Below are positions 1 to 10,456 of a DNA stretch of 64,000 bases, one piece after another; the stretch's first letter is position 1, and every line of letters starts with the position of its first letter. Made by a program: the position numbers and the translations under genes. The notes below the pieces were generated by a model that ran no database searches, had not been told where the DNA came from, and was given only the letters and a program-made list of their open reading frames with translations. The stretch is from Rattus norvegicus (Eukaryota > Chordata > Mammalia > Rodentia > Muridae): positions 11,455,816-11,519,815 of the forward strand of contig NC_086029.1 in assembly GCF_036323735.1 (NCBI RefSeq). The letters run 5' to 3'.

Positions 1-111
1 TGAAACACTGTTTCTTTGTGAATTCAGTTAGTTCCTAGTAGCCTGCTCTTGTAATATGTGTACTTTTAAAGATTTATAAAAATTTGGTGAGCCGAATCTG
101 AGTAACATGGT
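1..111 (+). repeat. Partial monomer at left edge (end of S3 plus S4)
   Basis: Bases 1-19 are the tail of subunit S3 and 20-111 are a complete S4. The array therefore continues beyond the left edge of the window. Confidence 0.95.
75..83 (+). other. TATAAA-like A/T tract, one per monomer
   Basis: TATAAAAAT inside S4, overlapping the eight-base palindrome TTTATAAA. It recurs in nearly every monomer (subunit positions 56-64); variants include TATAAACAT before the monomers at 27465, 30421, 34857 and 63340, and TTATAAAATTTTTTGAG before those at 28571 and 32268. It could act as a TATA element, a bent or easily melted A/T tract, or nothing. A TATA-like string is expected in 63% A+T DNA, so a promoter call is not supported. 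Confidence 0.15.
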
Positions 112-204
112 GAATTCGGTTAGTTCCCAATAGGCCGCAGTAGTAATAAGTGGACTGTTCGGGATATAGAAAAATTTTCACGAATGGAATCAAAATTTCT
201 AGGA
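112..204 (+). repeat. Subunit S1 of the monomer (93 bp)
   Basis: First of four related subunits. It opens with GAATTCGG (EcoRI), has CCAAT at subunit positions 16-20, then GGCCGCAGTAGTAATAAG, and ends with an A/T-rich AAAAATTTTCAC and ATCAAAATTTCTAGG stretch. It is 93 bases, a multiple of three. Its recurring variants define monomer classes: TTAG, TTTG or TAGG after GAATTCGG; GTAATAAG, GTTATAAG or GTTATCAG; GGACTG or AGACTG; GAAAAATT or GAACAATT; GGCCGC or GGACGC; TTCGGG or TTGGGG. Confidence 0.9.
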
Positions 205-296
205 GAATTCAGTGAGTTCCCAATGGGACATGCTTGTATGAGTTTGCTTTTCAATATCGAGCAACATTTTAAGGAACGGAATCCAAGTATCATGGT
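205..296 (+). repeat. Subunit S2 of the monomer (92 bp)
   Basis: Second subunit. It opens with GAATTCAGTGAG (EcoRI), has CCAAT at positions 16-20, then GGGACATGCTTGTATGAG, TTCAATATCGAGCAAC, TTTTAAGGAACGGAATCC and ATCATGG. Its right half aligns with that of S3 (GAGCAAC.TTTTAA.GAAC), which is the closest visible pair among the four. Class variants are TTCAATATC or TTCATTATC, GAGCAAC or GAACAAC, CATGGTG or CATGGTT, GTATCATGGTG or GGATCATGATG, and TTCCCAATGGGAC, TTCCCCTGGGAC or TGCCCAATGGAC. Confidence 0.9.
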
Positions 297-389
297 GAAT
301 TGAGTAGGTGCAAAATAGGATTCGCATGTAATAAGCTTGTTATTCAAGATAGAGCAACGTTTTAACGAACTGAAACACTGTTTCTTTGT
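297..389 (+). repeat. Subunit S3 of the monomer (93 bp)
   Basis: Third subunit. It starts with GAATTG, so it lacks the EcoRI site of the other three, and it carries the only HindIII site (AAGCTT) of the monomer. In domain A it usually reads GTGCAAAATAGG or GTTCAAAATAGG; in domain B it reads GTTCCCAATAGG, matching S1 and S2 at the homologous place. The one-base loss that makes 369-base monomers (ACGACTG) lies near its end. HindIII is lost in a few copies (AAGCATG in the monomers at 19330, 29681 and 34117; AAGTTTG near 45068; TATTTACGCTTG in those at 31159 and 35595). Confidence 0.9.
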
Positions 390-481
390 GAATTCAGTTA
401 GTTCCTAGTAGCCTGCTCTTGTAATATGTGTACTTCTAAAGATTTATAAAAATTTGGTGAGCCGAATCTGAGTAACATGGT
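390..481 (+). repeat. Subunit S4 of the monomer (92 bp)
   Basis: Fourth subunit. It opens with GAATTCAGTTAG (EcoRI), then TTCCTAGTAGCCTGC, TTGTAATATGTGTAC, an A/T-rich TTTATAAAAATTTGG tract and GAGTAACATGG. The CCAAT of the other subunits is replaced by CCTAGT. Variants are CACTTAG, CAGTTCG or CAGTTAT near the start; CTGCACT or GCGTGCTC; and CTTCTAAAG. S4 variants travel with the class of the monomer that follows, for example CTGCACT usually before a GGTTTGTT monomer in domain A. Confidence 0.9.
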
Positions 482-3069
482 GAATTCGGTTAGTTCCCAA
501 TAGGCCGCAGTAGTTATCAGTGGACTGTTCGGGATATAGAAAAATTTTCACGAATGGAATCAAAATTTCTAGGCGAATTCAGTGAGTTCCCAATGGGACA
601 TGCTTGTATGAGTTTGCTTTTCAATATCGAACAACATTTTAAGGAACGGAATCCAAGTATCATGGTGAATTGAGTAGGTTCAAAATAGGATTCGCATGTA
701 ATAAGCTTGTTATTCAAGATAGAGCAACGTTTTAACGAACTGAAACACTGTTTCTTTGTGAATTCACTTAGTTCCTAGTAGCCTGCTCTTGTAATATGTG
801 TACTTTTAAAGATTTATAAAAATTTGGTGAGCCGAATCTGAGTAACATGGTGAATTCGGTTAGTTCCCAATAGGCCGCAGTAGTAATAAGTGGACTGTTC
901 GGGATATAGAAAAATTTTCACAAATGGAATCAAAATTTCTAGGCGAATTCAGTGAGTTCCCAATGGGACATGCTTGTATGAGTTTGCTTTTCAATATCGA
1001 GCGACATTTTAAGGAACGGAATCCAAGTATCATGGTTAATTGAGTAGGTGCAAAATAGGATTCGCATGTAATAAGCTTGTTATTCAAGATAGAGCAACGT
1101 TTTAACGAACTGAAACACTGTTTCTTTGTGAATTCAGTTAGTTCCTAGTAGCCTGCTCTTGTAATATGTGTACTTTTAAAGATTTATAAAAATTTGGTGA
1201 GCCGAATCTGAGTAACATGGTGAATTCGGTTAGTTCCCAATAGGCCGCAGTAGTTATAAGTGGACTGTTCGGGATATAGAAAAATTTTCACGAATGGAAT
1301 CAAAATTTCTAGGCGAATTCAGTGAGTTCCCAATGGGACATGCTTGTATGAGTTTGCTTTTCATTATCGAGCAACATTTTAAGGAACGGAATCCAAGTAT
1401 CATGGTGAATTGAATAGGTGCAAAATAGGATTCGCATGTAATAAGCTTGTTATTCAAGATAGAGCAACGTTTTAACGACTGAAACACTGTTTCTTTGTGA
1501 ATTCACTTAGTTCCTAGTAGCCTGCACTTGTAATATGTGTACTTTTAAAGATTTATAAAAATTTGGTGAGCCGAATCTGAGTAACATGGTGAATTCGGTT
1601 TGTTCCCAATAGGCCGCAGTAGTAATAAGTGGACTGTTCGGGATATAGAAAAATTTTCACGAATGGAATCAAAATTTCTAGGCGAATTCAGTGATTTCCC
1701 AATGGGATATGCTTGTATGAGTTTGCTCTTCAATATCGAGCAACATTTTAAGGAACGGAATCCAAGTATCATGGTGAATTGAGTAGGTTCCCAATAGGAT
1801 TCGCATGTAATAAGCTTGTTATTCAAGATAGAGCAACGTTTTAACGAACTGAAACACTGTTTCTTTGTGAATTCAGTTAGTTCCTAGTAGCCTGCTCTTG
1901 TAATATGTGTACTTTTAAAGATTTATAAAAATTTGGTGAGCCGAATCTGAGTAACATGGTGAATTCGGTTAGTTCCCAATAGGCCGCAGTAGTAATAAGT
2001 GGACTGTTCGGGATATAGAAAAATTTTCACGAATGGAATCAAAATTTCTAGGCGAATTCAGTGAGTTCCCAATGGGACATGCTTGTATGAGTTTGCTTTT
2101 CAATATCGAGCAACATTTTAAGGAACGGAATCCAAGTATCATGGTGAATTGAGTAGGTGCAAAATAGGATTCGCATGTAATAAGCTTGTTATTCAAGATT
2201 GAGCAACGTTTTAACGAACTGAAACACTGTTTCTTTGTGAATTCAGTTAGTTCCTAGTAGCCTGCTCTTGTAATATGTGTACTTCTAAAGATTTATAAAA
2301 ATTTGGTGAGCCGAATCTGAGTAACATGGTGAATTCGGTTAGTTCCCAATAGGCCGCAGTAGTTATCAGTGGACTGTTCGGGATATAGAAAAATTTTCAC
2401 GAATGGAATCAAAATTTCTAGGCGAATTCAGTGAGTTCCCAATGGGACCTGCTTGTATGAGTTTGCTTTTCATTATCGAGCAACATTTTAAGGAACGGAA
2501 TCCAAGTATCATGGTGAATTGAGTAGGTGGAAAATAGGATTCGCATGTAATAAGCTTGTTATTCAAGATAGAGCAACGTTTTAACGACTGAAACACTGTT
2601 TCTTTGTGAATTCACTTAGTTCCTAGTAGCCTGCACTTGTAATATGTGTACTTTTAAAGATTTATAAAAATTTGGTGAGCCGAATCTGAGTAACATGGTG
2701 AATTCGGTTTGTTCCCAATAGGCCGCAGTAGTAATAAGTGGACTGTTCGGGATATAGAAAAATTTTCACGAATGGAATCAAAATTTCTAGGCGAATTCAG
2801 TGAGTTCCCAATGGGACATGCTTGTATGAGTTTGCTTTTCAATATCGAACAACATTTTAAGGAACGGAATCCAAGTATCATGGTGAATTGAGTAGGTTCA
2901 AAATAGGATTCGCATGTAATAAGCTTGTTATTCAAGATAGAGCAACGTTTTAACGAACTGAAACACTGTTTCTTTGTGAATTCACTTAGTTCCTAGTAGC
3001 CTGCTCTTGTAATATGTGTACTTTTAAAGATTTATAAAAATTTGGTGAGCCGAATCTGAGTAACATGGT

Positions 3070-4916
3070 GAATTCGGTTAGTTCCCAATAGGCCGCAGTA
3101 GTAATAAGTGGACTGTTCGGGATATAGAAAAATTTCACAAATGGAATCAAAATTTCTAGGCGAATTCAGTGAGTTCCCAATGGGACATGCTTGTATGAGT
3201 TTGCTTTTCAATATCGAGCAACATTTTAAGGAACGGAATCCAAGTATCATGGTTAATTGAGTAGGTGCAAAATAGGATTCGCATGTAATAAGCTTGTTAT
3301 TCAAGATAGAGCAACGTTTTAACGAACTGAAACACTGTTTCTTTGTGAATTCAGTTAGTTCCTAGTAGCCTGCTCTTGTAATATGTGTACTTTTAAAGAT
3401 TTATAAAAATTTGGTGAGCCGAATCTGAGTAACATGGTGAATTCGGTTAGTTCCCAATAGGCCGCAGTAGTTATAAGTGGACTGTTCGGGATATAGAAAA
3501 ATTTTCACGAATGGAATCAAAATTTCTAGGCGAATTCAGTGAGTTCCCAATGGGACATGCTTGTATGAGTTTGCTTTTCATTATCGAGCAACATTTTAAG
3601 GAACGGAATCCAAGTATCATGGTGAATTGAATAGGTGCAAAATAGGATTCGCATGTAATAAGCTTGTTATTCAAGATAGAGCAACGTTTTAACGACTGAA
3701 ACACTGTTTCTTTGTGAATTCACTTAGTTCCTAGTAGCCTGCACTTGTAATATGTGTACTTTTAAAGATTTATAAAAATTTGGTGAGCCGAATCTGAGTA
3801 ACATGGTGAATTCGGTTTGTTCCCAATAGGCCGCAGTAGTAATAAGTAGACTGTTCGGGATATAGAACAATTTTCACGAATGGAATCAAAATTTCTAGGC
3901 GAATTCAGTGAGTTCCCAATGGGACATGCTTGTATGAGTTTGCTTTTCAATATCGAGCAACATTTTAAGGAACGGAATCCAAGTATCATGGTGAATTGAG
4001 TAGGTGCAAAATAGGATTCGCATGTAATAAGCTTGTTATTCAAGATAGAGCAACGTTTTAACGAACTGAAACACTGTTTCTTTGTGAATTCAGTTAGTTC
4101 CTAGTAGCCTGCTCTTGTAATATGTGTACTTCTAAAGATTTATAAAAATTTGGTGAGCCGAATCTGAGTAACATGGTGAATTCGGTTAGTTCCCAATAGG
4201 CCGCAGTAGTTATAAGTGGACTGTTCGGGATATAGAAAAATTTTCACGAATGGAATCAAAATTTCTAGGCGAATTCAGTGAGTTCCCAATGGGACATGCT
4301 TGTATGAGTTTGCTTTTCATTATCGAGCAACATTTTAAGGAACGGAATCCAAGTATCATGGTGAATTGAGTAGGTGCAAAATAGGATTCGCATGTAATAA
4401 GCTTGTTATTCAAGATAGAGCAACGTTTTAACGACTGAAACACTGTTTCTTTGTGAATTCACTTAGTTCCTAGTAGCCTGCTCTTGTAATATGTGTACTT
4501 TTAAAGATTTATAAAAATTTGGTGAGCCGAATCTGAGTAACATGGTGAATTCGGTTTGTTCCCAATAGGCCGCAGTAGTAATAAGTGGACTGTTCGGGAT
4601 ATAGAAAAATTTTCACGAATGGAGTCAAAATTTCTAGGCGAATTCAGTGAGTTCCCAATGGGACATGCTTGTATGAGTTTGCTTTTCAATATCGAACAAC
4701 ATTTTAAGGAACGGAATCCAAGTATCATGGTGAATTGAGTAGGTTCAAAATAGGATTCGCATGTAATAAGCTTGTTATTCAAGATAGAGCAACGTTTTAA
4801 CGAACTGAAACACTGTTTCTTTGTGAATTCACTTAGTTCCTAGTAGCCTGCTCTTGTAATATGTGTACTTTTAAAGATTTATAAAAATTTGGTGAGCCGA
4901 ATCTGAGTAACATGGT
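3070..4916 (+). repeat. HOR copy P-Q-R-S-T, 1847 bp (M9-M13)
   Basis: Starts are 3070, 3439, 3808, 4178 and 4547. This is the clearest type copy of the five-monomer HOR. P has CACAAATGG and GGTTAATTG. Q has GTTATAAG, GAATTGAATAGG and ACGACTG. R has GGTTTGTT, GTAGACTG and GAACAATTTTC. S has GTTATAAG, TTCATTATC, GTGCAAAATAGG and ACGACTG. T has GGTTTGTT, GAATGGAGTC, GAACAAC and GTTCAAAATAGG. P here lost one base in the A/T run (GAAAAATTTCAC). Confidence 0.85.
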
Positions 4917-7132
4917 GAATTCGGTTAGTTCCCAATAGGCCGCAGTAGTAATAAGTGGACTGTTCGGGATATAGAAAAATTTTCACAAATGGAATCAAAA
5001 TTTCTAGGCGAATTCAGTGAGTTCCCAATGGGACATGCTTGTATGAGTTTGCTTTTCAATATCGAGCAACATTTTAAGGAACGGAATCCAAGTATCATGG
5101 TTAATTGAGTAGGTGCAAAATAGGATTCACATGTAATAAGCTTGTTATTCAAGATAGAGCAACGTTTTAACGAACTGAAACACTGTTTCTTTGTGAATTC
5201 AGTTAGTTCCTAGTAGCCTGCTCTTGTAATATGTGTACTTTTAAAGATTTATAAAAATTTGGTGAGCCGAATCTGAGTAACATGGTGAATTCGGTTAGTT
5301 CCCAATAGGCCGCAGTAGTTATAAGTGGACTGTTCGGGATATAGAAAAATTTTCACGAATGGAATCAAAATTTCTAGGCGAATTCAGTGAGTTCCCAATG
5401 GGACATGCTTGTATGAGTTTGCTTTTCATTATCGAGCAACATTTTAAGGAACGGAATCCAAGTATCATGGTGAATTGAATAGGTGCAAAATAGGATTCGC
5501 ATGTAATAAGCTTGTTATTCAAGATAGAGCAACGTTTTAACGACTGAAACACTGTTTCTTTGTGAATTCACTTAGTTCCTAGTAGCCTGCACTTGTAATA
5601 TGTGTACTTTTAAAGATTTATAAAAATTTGGTGAGCCGAATCTGAGTAACATGGTGAATTCGGTTTGTTCCCAATAGGCCGCAGTAGTAATAAGTAGACT
5701 GTTCGGGATATAGAACAATTTTCACGAATGGAATCAAAATTTCTAGGCGAATTCAGTGAGTTCCCAATGGGACATGCTTGTATGAGTTTGCTTTTCAATA
5801 TCGAGCAACATTTTAAGGAACGGAATCCAAGTATCATGGTGAATTGAGTAGGTGCAAAATAGGATTCGCATGTAATAAGCTTGTTATTCAAGATAGAGCA
5901 ACGTTTTAACGAACTGAAACACTGTTTCTTTGTGAATTCAGTTATTCCTAGTAGCCTGCTCTTGTAATATGTGTACTTTTAAAGATTTATAAAAATTTGG
6001 TGAGCCGAATCTGAGTAACATGGTGAATTCGGTTAGTTCCCAATAGGCCGCAGTAGTAATAAGTGGACTGTTCGGGATATAGAAAAATTTTCACGAATGG
6101 AATCAAAATTTCTAGGCGAATTCAGTGAGTTCCCAATGGGACATGCTTGTATGAGTTTGCTTTTCAATATCGAGCAACATTTTAAGGAACGGAATCCAAG
6201 TATCATGGTGAATTGAGTATGTGCAAAATAGGATTCGCATGTAATAAGCTTGTTATTCAAGATAGAGCAACGTTTTAACGAACTGAAACACTGTTTCTTT
6301 GTGAATTCAGTTAGTTCCTAGTAGCCTGCTCTTGTAATATGTGTACTTCTAAAGATTTATAAAAATTTGGTGAGCCGAATCTGAGTAACATGGTGAATTC
6401 GGTTAGTTCCCAATAGGCCGCAGTAGTATAAGTGGACTGTTCGGGATATAGAAAAATTTTCACGAATGGAATCAAAATTTCTAGGCGAATTCAGTGAGTT
6501 CCCAATGGGACATGCTTGTATGAGTTTGCTTTTCATTATCGAGCAACATTTTAAGGAACGGAATCCAAGTATCATGGTGAATTGAGTAGGTGCAAAATAG
6601 GATTCGCATGTAATAAGCTTGTTATTCAAGATAGAGCAACGTTTTAACGACTGAAACACTGTTTCTGTGTGAATTCACTTAGTTCCTAGTAGCCTGCACT
6701 TGTAATATATGTACTTTTAAAGATTTATAAAAATTTGGTGAGCCGAATCTGAGTAACATGGTGAATTCGGTTTGTTCCCAATAGGCCGCAGTAGTAATAA
6801 GTGGACTGTTCGGGATATAGAAAAATTTTCACGAATGGAGTCAAAATTTCTAGGCGAATTCAGTGAGTTCCCAATGGGACATGCTTGTATGAGTTTGCTT
6901 TTCAATATCGAGCAACATTTTAAGGAACGGAATCCAAGTATCATGGTGAATTGAGTAGGTTCAAAATAGGATTCGCATGTAATAAGCTTGTTATTCAAGA
7001 TAGAGCAACGTTTTAACGAACTGAAACACTGTTTCTTTGTGAATTCACTTAGTTCCTAGTAGCCTGCTCTTGTAATATGTGTACTTTTAAAGATTTATAA
7101 AAATTTGGTGAGCCGAATCTGAGTAACATGGT
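4917..7132 (+). repeat. HOR copy P-Q-R-A-S-T with one extra monomer (M14-M19)
   Basis: Starts are 4917, 5287, 5656, 6025, 6395 and 6763. A plain class A monomer (6025) lies between R and S, making the unit 2216 bp. The S4 ahead of it carries a one-base loss (CAGTTATTCC), also seen in the S4 ahead of the S monomers at 8241 and 9718. M18 has an extra one-base loss (GTAGTATAAG) on top of ACGACTG, so it is 368 bases. Confidence 0.8.
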
Positions 7133-8979
7133 GAATTCGGTTAGTTCCCAATAGGCCGCAGTAGTAATAAGTGGACTGTTCGGGATATAGAAAAATTTTC
7201 ACAAATGGAATCAAAATTTCTAGGCGAATTCAGTGAGTTCCCAATGGGACATGCTTGTATGAGTTTGCTTTTCAATATCGAGCAACATTTTAAGGAACGG
7301 AATCCAAGTATCATGGTTAATTGAGTAGGTGCAAAATAGGATTCGCATGTAATAAGCTTGTTATTCAAGATAGAGCAACGTTTTAACGAACTGAAACACT
7401 GTTTCTTTGTGAATTCAGTTAGTTCCTAGTAGCCTGCTCTTGTAATATGTGTACTTTTAAAGATTTATAAAAATTTGGTGAGCCGAATCTGAGTAACATG
7501 GTGAATTCGGTTAGTTCCCAATAGGCCGCAGTAGTTATAAGTGGACTGTTCGGGATATAGAAAAATTTTCACGAATGGAATCAAAATTTCTAGGCGAATT
7601 CAGTGAGTTCCCAATGGGACATGCTTGTATGAGTTTGCTTTTCATTATCGAGCAACATTTTAAGGAACGGAATCCAAGTATCATGGTGAATTGAATAGGT
7701 GCAAAATAGGATTCGCATGTAATAAGCTTGTTATTCAAGATAGAGCAACGTTTTAACGACTGAAACACTGTTTCTTTGTGAATTCACTTAGTTCCTAGTA
7801 GCCTGCACTTGTAATATGTGTACTTTTAAAGATTTATAAAAATTTGGTGAGCCGAATCTGAGTAACATGGTGAATTCGGTTTGTTCCCAATAGGCCGCAG
7901 TAGTAATAAGTAGACTGTTCGGGATATAGAACAATTTTCACTTATGGAATCAAAATTTCTAGGCGAATTCAGTGAGTTCCCAATGGGACATGCTTGTATG
8001 AGTTTGCTTTTCAATATCGAGCAACATTTTAAGGAACGGAATCCAAGTATCATGGTGAATTGAGTAGGTGCAAAATAGGATTCGCATGTAATAAGCTTGT
8101 TATTCAAGATAGAGCAACGTTTTAAGGAACTGAAACACTGTTTCTTTGTGAATTCAGTTATTCCTAGTAGCCTGCTCTTGTAATATGTGTACTTTTAAAG
8201 ATTTATAAAAATTTGGTGAGCCGAATCTGAGTAACATGGTGAATTCGGTTAGTTCCCAATAGGCCGCAGTAGTTATAAGTGGACTGTTCGGGATATAGAA
8301 AAATTTTCACGAATGGAATCAAAATTTCTAGGCGAATTCAGTGAGTTCCCAAAGGGACATGCTTGTATGAGTTTGCTTTTCATTATCGAGCAACATTTTA
8401 AGGAACGGAATCCAAGTATCATGGTGAATTGAGTAGGTGCAAAATAGCATTCGCATGTAATAAGCTTGTTATTCAAGATAGAGCAACGTTTTAACGACTG
8501 AAACACTGTTTCTTTGTGAATTCACTTAGTTCCTAGTAGCCTGCACTTGTAATATGTGTACTTTTAAAGATTTATAAAAATTTGGTGAGCCGAATCTGAG
8601 TAACATGGTGAATTCGGTTTGTTCCCAATAGGCCGCAGTAGTAATAAGTGGACTGTTCGGGATATAGAAAAATTTTCACGAATGGAGTCAAAAATTCTAG
8701 GCGAATTCAGTGAGTTCCCAATGGGACATGCTTGTATGAGTTTGCTTTTCAATATCGAACAACATTTTAAGGAACGGAATCCAAGTATCATGGTGAATTG
8801 AGTAGGTTCAAAATAGGATTCGCATGTAATAAGCTTGTTATTCAAGATAGAGCAACGTTTTAACGAACTGAAACACTGTTTCTTTGTGAATTCACTTAGT
8901 TCCTAGTAGCCTGCTCTTGTAATATGTGTACTTTTAAAGATTTATAAAAATTTGGTGAGCCGAATCTGAGTAACATGGT
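7133..8979 (+). repeat. HOR copy P-Q-R-S-T, 1847 bp (M20-M24)
   Basis: Starts are 7133, 7503, 7872, 8241 and 8610. R carries CACTTATGG, S carries CCCAAAGGGAC and ATAGCATTCGC, and T carries GTCAAAAATTC. These private changes reappear in the next block, so Q-R-S-T here was copied. Confidence 0.85.
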
Positions 8980-10456
8980 GAATTCGGTTAGTTCCCAATA
9001 GGCCGCAGTAGTTATAAGTGGACTGTTCGGGATATAGAAAAATTTTCACGAATGGAATCAAAATTTCTAGGCGAATTCAGTGAGTTCCCAATGGGACATG
9101 CTTGTATGAGTTTGCTTTTCATTATCGAGCAACATTTTAAGGAACGGAATCCAAGTATCATGGTGAATTGAATAGGTGCAAAATAGGATTCGCATGTAAT
9201 AAGCTTGTTATTCAAGATAGAGCAACGTTTTAACGACTGAAACACTGTTTCTTTGTGAATTCACTTAGTTCCTAGTAGCCTGCACTTGTAATATGTGTAC
9301 TTTTAAAGATTTATAAAAATTTGGTGAGCCGAATCTGAGTAACATGGTGAATTCGGTTTGTTCCCAATAGGCCGCAGTAGTAATAAGTAGACTGTTCGGG
9401 ATATAGAACAATTTTCACTTATGGAATCAAAATTTCTAGGCGAATTCAGTGAGTTCCCAATGGGACATGCTTGTATGAGTTTGCTTTTCAATATCGAGCA
9501 ACATTTTAAGGAACGGAATCCAAGTATCATGGTGAATTGAGTAGGTGCAAAATAGGATTCGCATGTAATAAGCTTGTTATTCAAGATAGAGCAACGTTTT
9601 AACGAACTGAAACACTGTTTCTTTGTGAATTCAGTTATTCCTAGTAGCCTGCTCTTGTAATATGTGTACTTTTAAAGATTTATAAAAATTTGGTGAGCCG
9701 AATCTGAGTAACATGGTGAATTCGGTTAGTTCCCAATAGGCCGCAGTAGTTATAAGTGGACTGTTCGGGATATAGAAAAATTTTCACGAATGGAATCAAA
9801 ATTTCTAGGCGAATTCAGTGAGTTCCCAAAGGGACATGCTTGTATGAGTTTGCTTTTCATTATCGAGCAACATTTTAAGGAACGGAATCCAAGTATCATG
9901 GTGAATTGAGTAGGTGCAAAATAGCATTCGCATGTAATAAGCTTGTTATTCAAGATAGAGCAACGTTTTAACGACTGAAACACTGTTTCTTTGTGAATTC
10001 ACTTAGTTCCTAGTAGCCTGCACTTGTAATATGTGTACTTTTAAAGATTTATAAAAATTTGGTGAGCCGAATCTGAGTAACATGGTGAATTCGGTTTGTT
10101 CCCAATAGGCCGCAGTAGTAATAAGTGGACTGTTCGGGATATAGAAAAATTTTCACGAATGGAGTCAAAAATTCTAGGCGAATTCAGTGAGTTCCCAATG
10201 GGACATGCTTGTATGAGTTTGCTTTTCAATATCGAACAACATTTTAAGGAACGGAATCCAAGTATCATGGTGAATTGAGTAGGTTCAAAATAGGATTCGC
10301 ATGTAATAAGCTTGTTATTCAAGATAGAGCAACGTTTTAACGAACTGAAACACTGTTTCTTTGTGAATTCACTTAGTTCCTAGTAGCCTGCTCTTGTAAT
10401 ATGTGTACTTTTAAAGATTTATAAAAATTTGGTGAGCCGAATCTGAGTAACATGGT
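8980..10456 (+). repeat. HOR copy Q-R-S-T, recent 1477-bp duplicate (M25-M28)
   Basis: Starts are 8980, 9349, 9718 and 10087. It repeats 7503-8979 with an offset of 1477, including the private CACTTATGG, CCCAAAGGGAC, ATAGCATTCGC and GTCAAAAATTC changes. One visible difference is TTTTAAGGAACTG near 8121 against TTTTAACGAACTG in this copy. P is missing; Q directly follows T. Confidence 0.85.

Larger units (their letters stand above)
112..481 (+). repeat. Reference monomer M1 (plain class A)
   Basis: First complete 370-base monomer, used here as the register. It has S1 112-204, S2 205-296, S3 297-389 and S4 390-481. It carries the common states: GGTTAGTTCCC and GTAATAAG in S1, TTCAATATCGAG in S2, GTGCAAAATAGG and AAGCTT in S3, CAGTTAG in S4. 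It has a small private change, AGGAGAATTC instead of AGGCGAATTC, at the S1/S2 junction. Near-identical plain copies are at 1961, 10827, 21178 and 21548. Confidence 0.95.
112..3069 (+). repeat. Domain A1, M1-M8: irregular HOR segment (A T P Q W A S T)
   Basis: Monomer starts are 112, 482, 852, 1222, 1591, 1961, 2331 and 2700. M3 (852) is class P, with CACAAATGG and CATGGTTAATTG. M4 (1222) is class Q, with GTTATAAG, TTCATTATC, GAATTGAATAGG and ACGACTG. M5 (1591) is a W-like copy, with GTGATTTCCCAATGGGATAT and GTTCCCAATAGG in S3. M7 (2331) is S-like, with GTTATCAG and a private GGGACCTGC. M8 (2700) is class T, with GGTTTGTT, GAACAAC and GTTCAAAATAGG. M2 is T-like but carries GGTTAGTT and GTTATCAG, so it looks like an exchange product. 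Confidence 0.75.

Noticed and set aside
150..175. CENP-B box-like site around TGTTCGGGATATAG in S1
   Set aside because: It shares only TTCG and GGG fragments with the mammalian box, and the spacing and other key positions do not fit.
120..347. Recurring minus-strand open frame of about 60 to 103 codons in almost every monomer
   Set aside because: It is the same stretch of satellite read again and again. The monomer is 370 bases (not a multiple of three), the frame is broken or changed by common one-base indels, and changes show no sign of favouring silent sites. Repeated PIGN and NSP-type peptide blocks about 31 residues apart simply reflect the 93-base subunits.
1600..1782. Recurring plus-strand 60-codon open frame in GGTTTGTT monomers
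   Set aside because: It exists only because TTTG replaces TTAG in S1 and removes a stop. It spans S1 and S2 of the satellite, with no ribosome-site or codon-use support.
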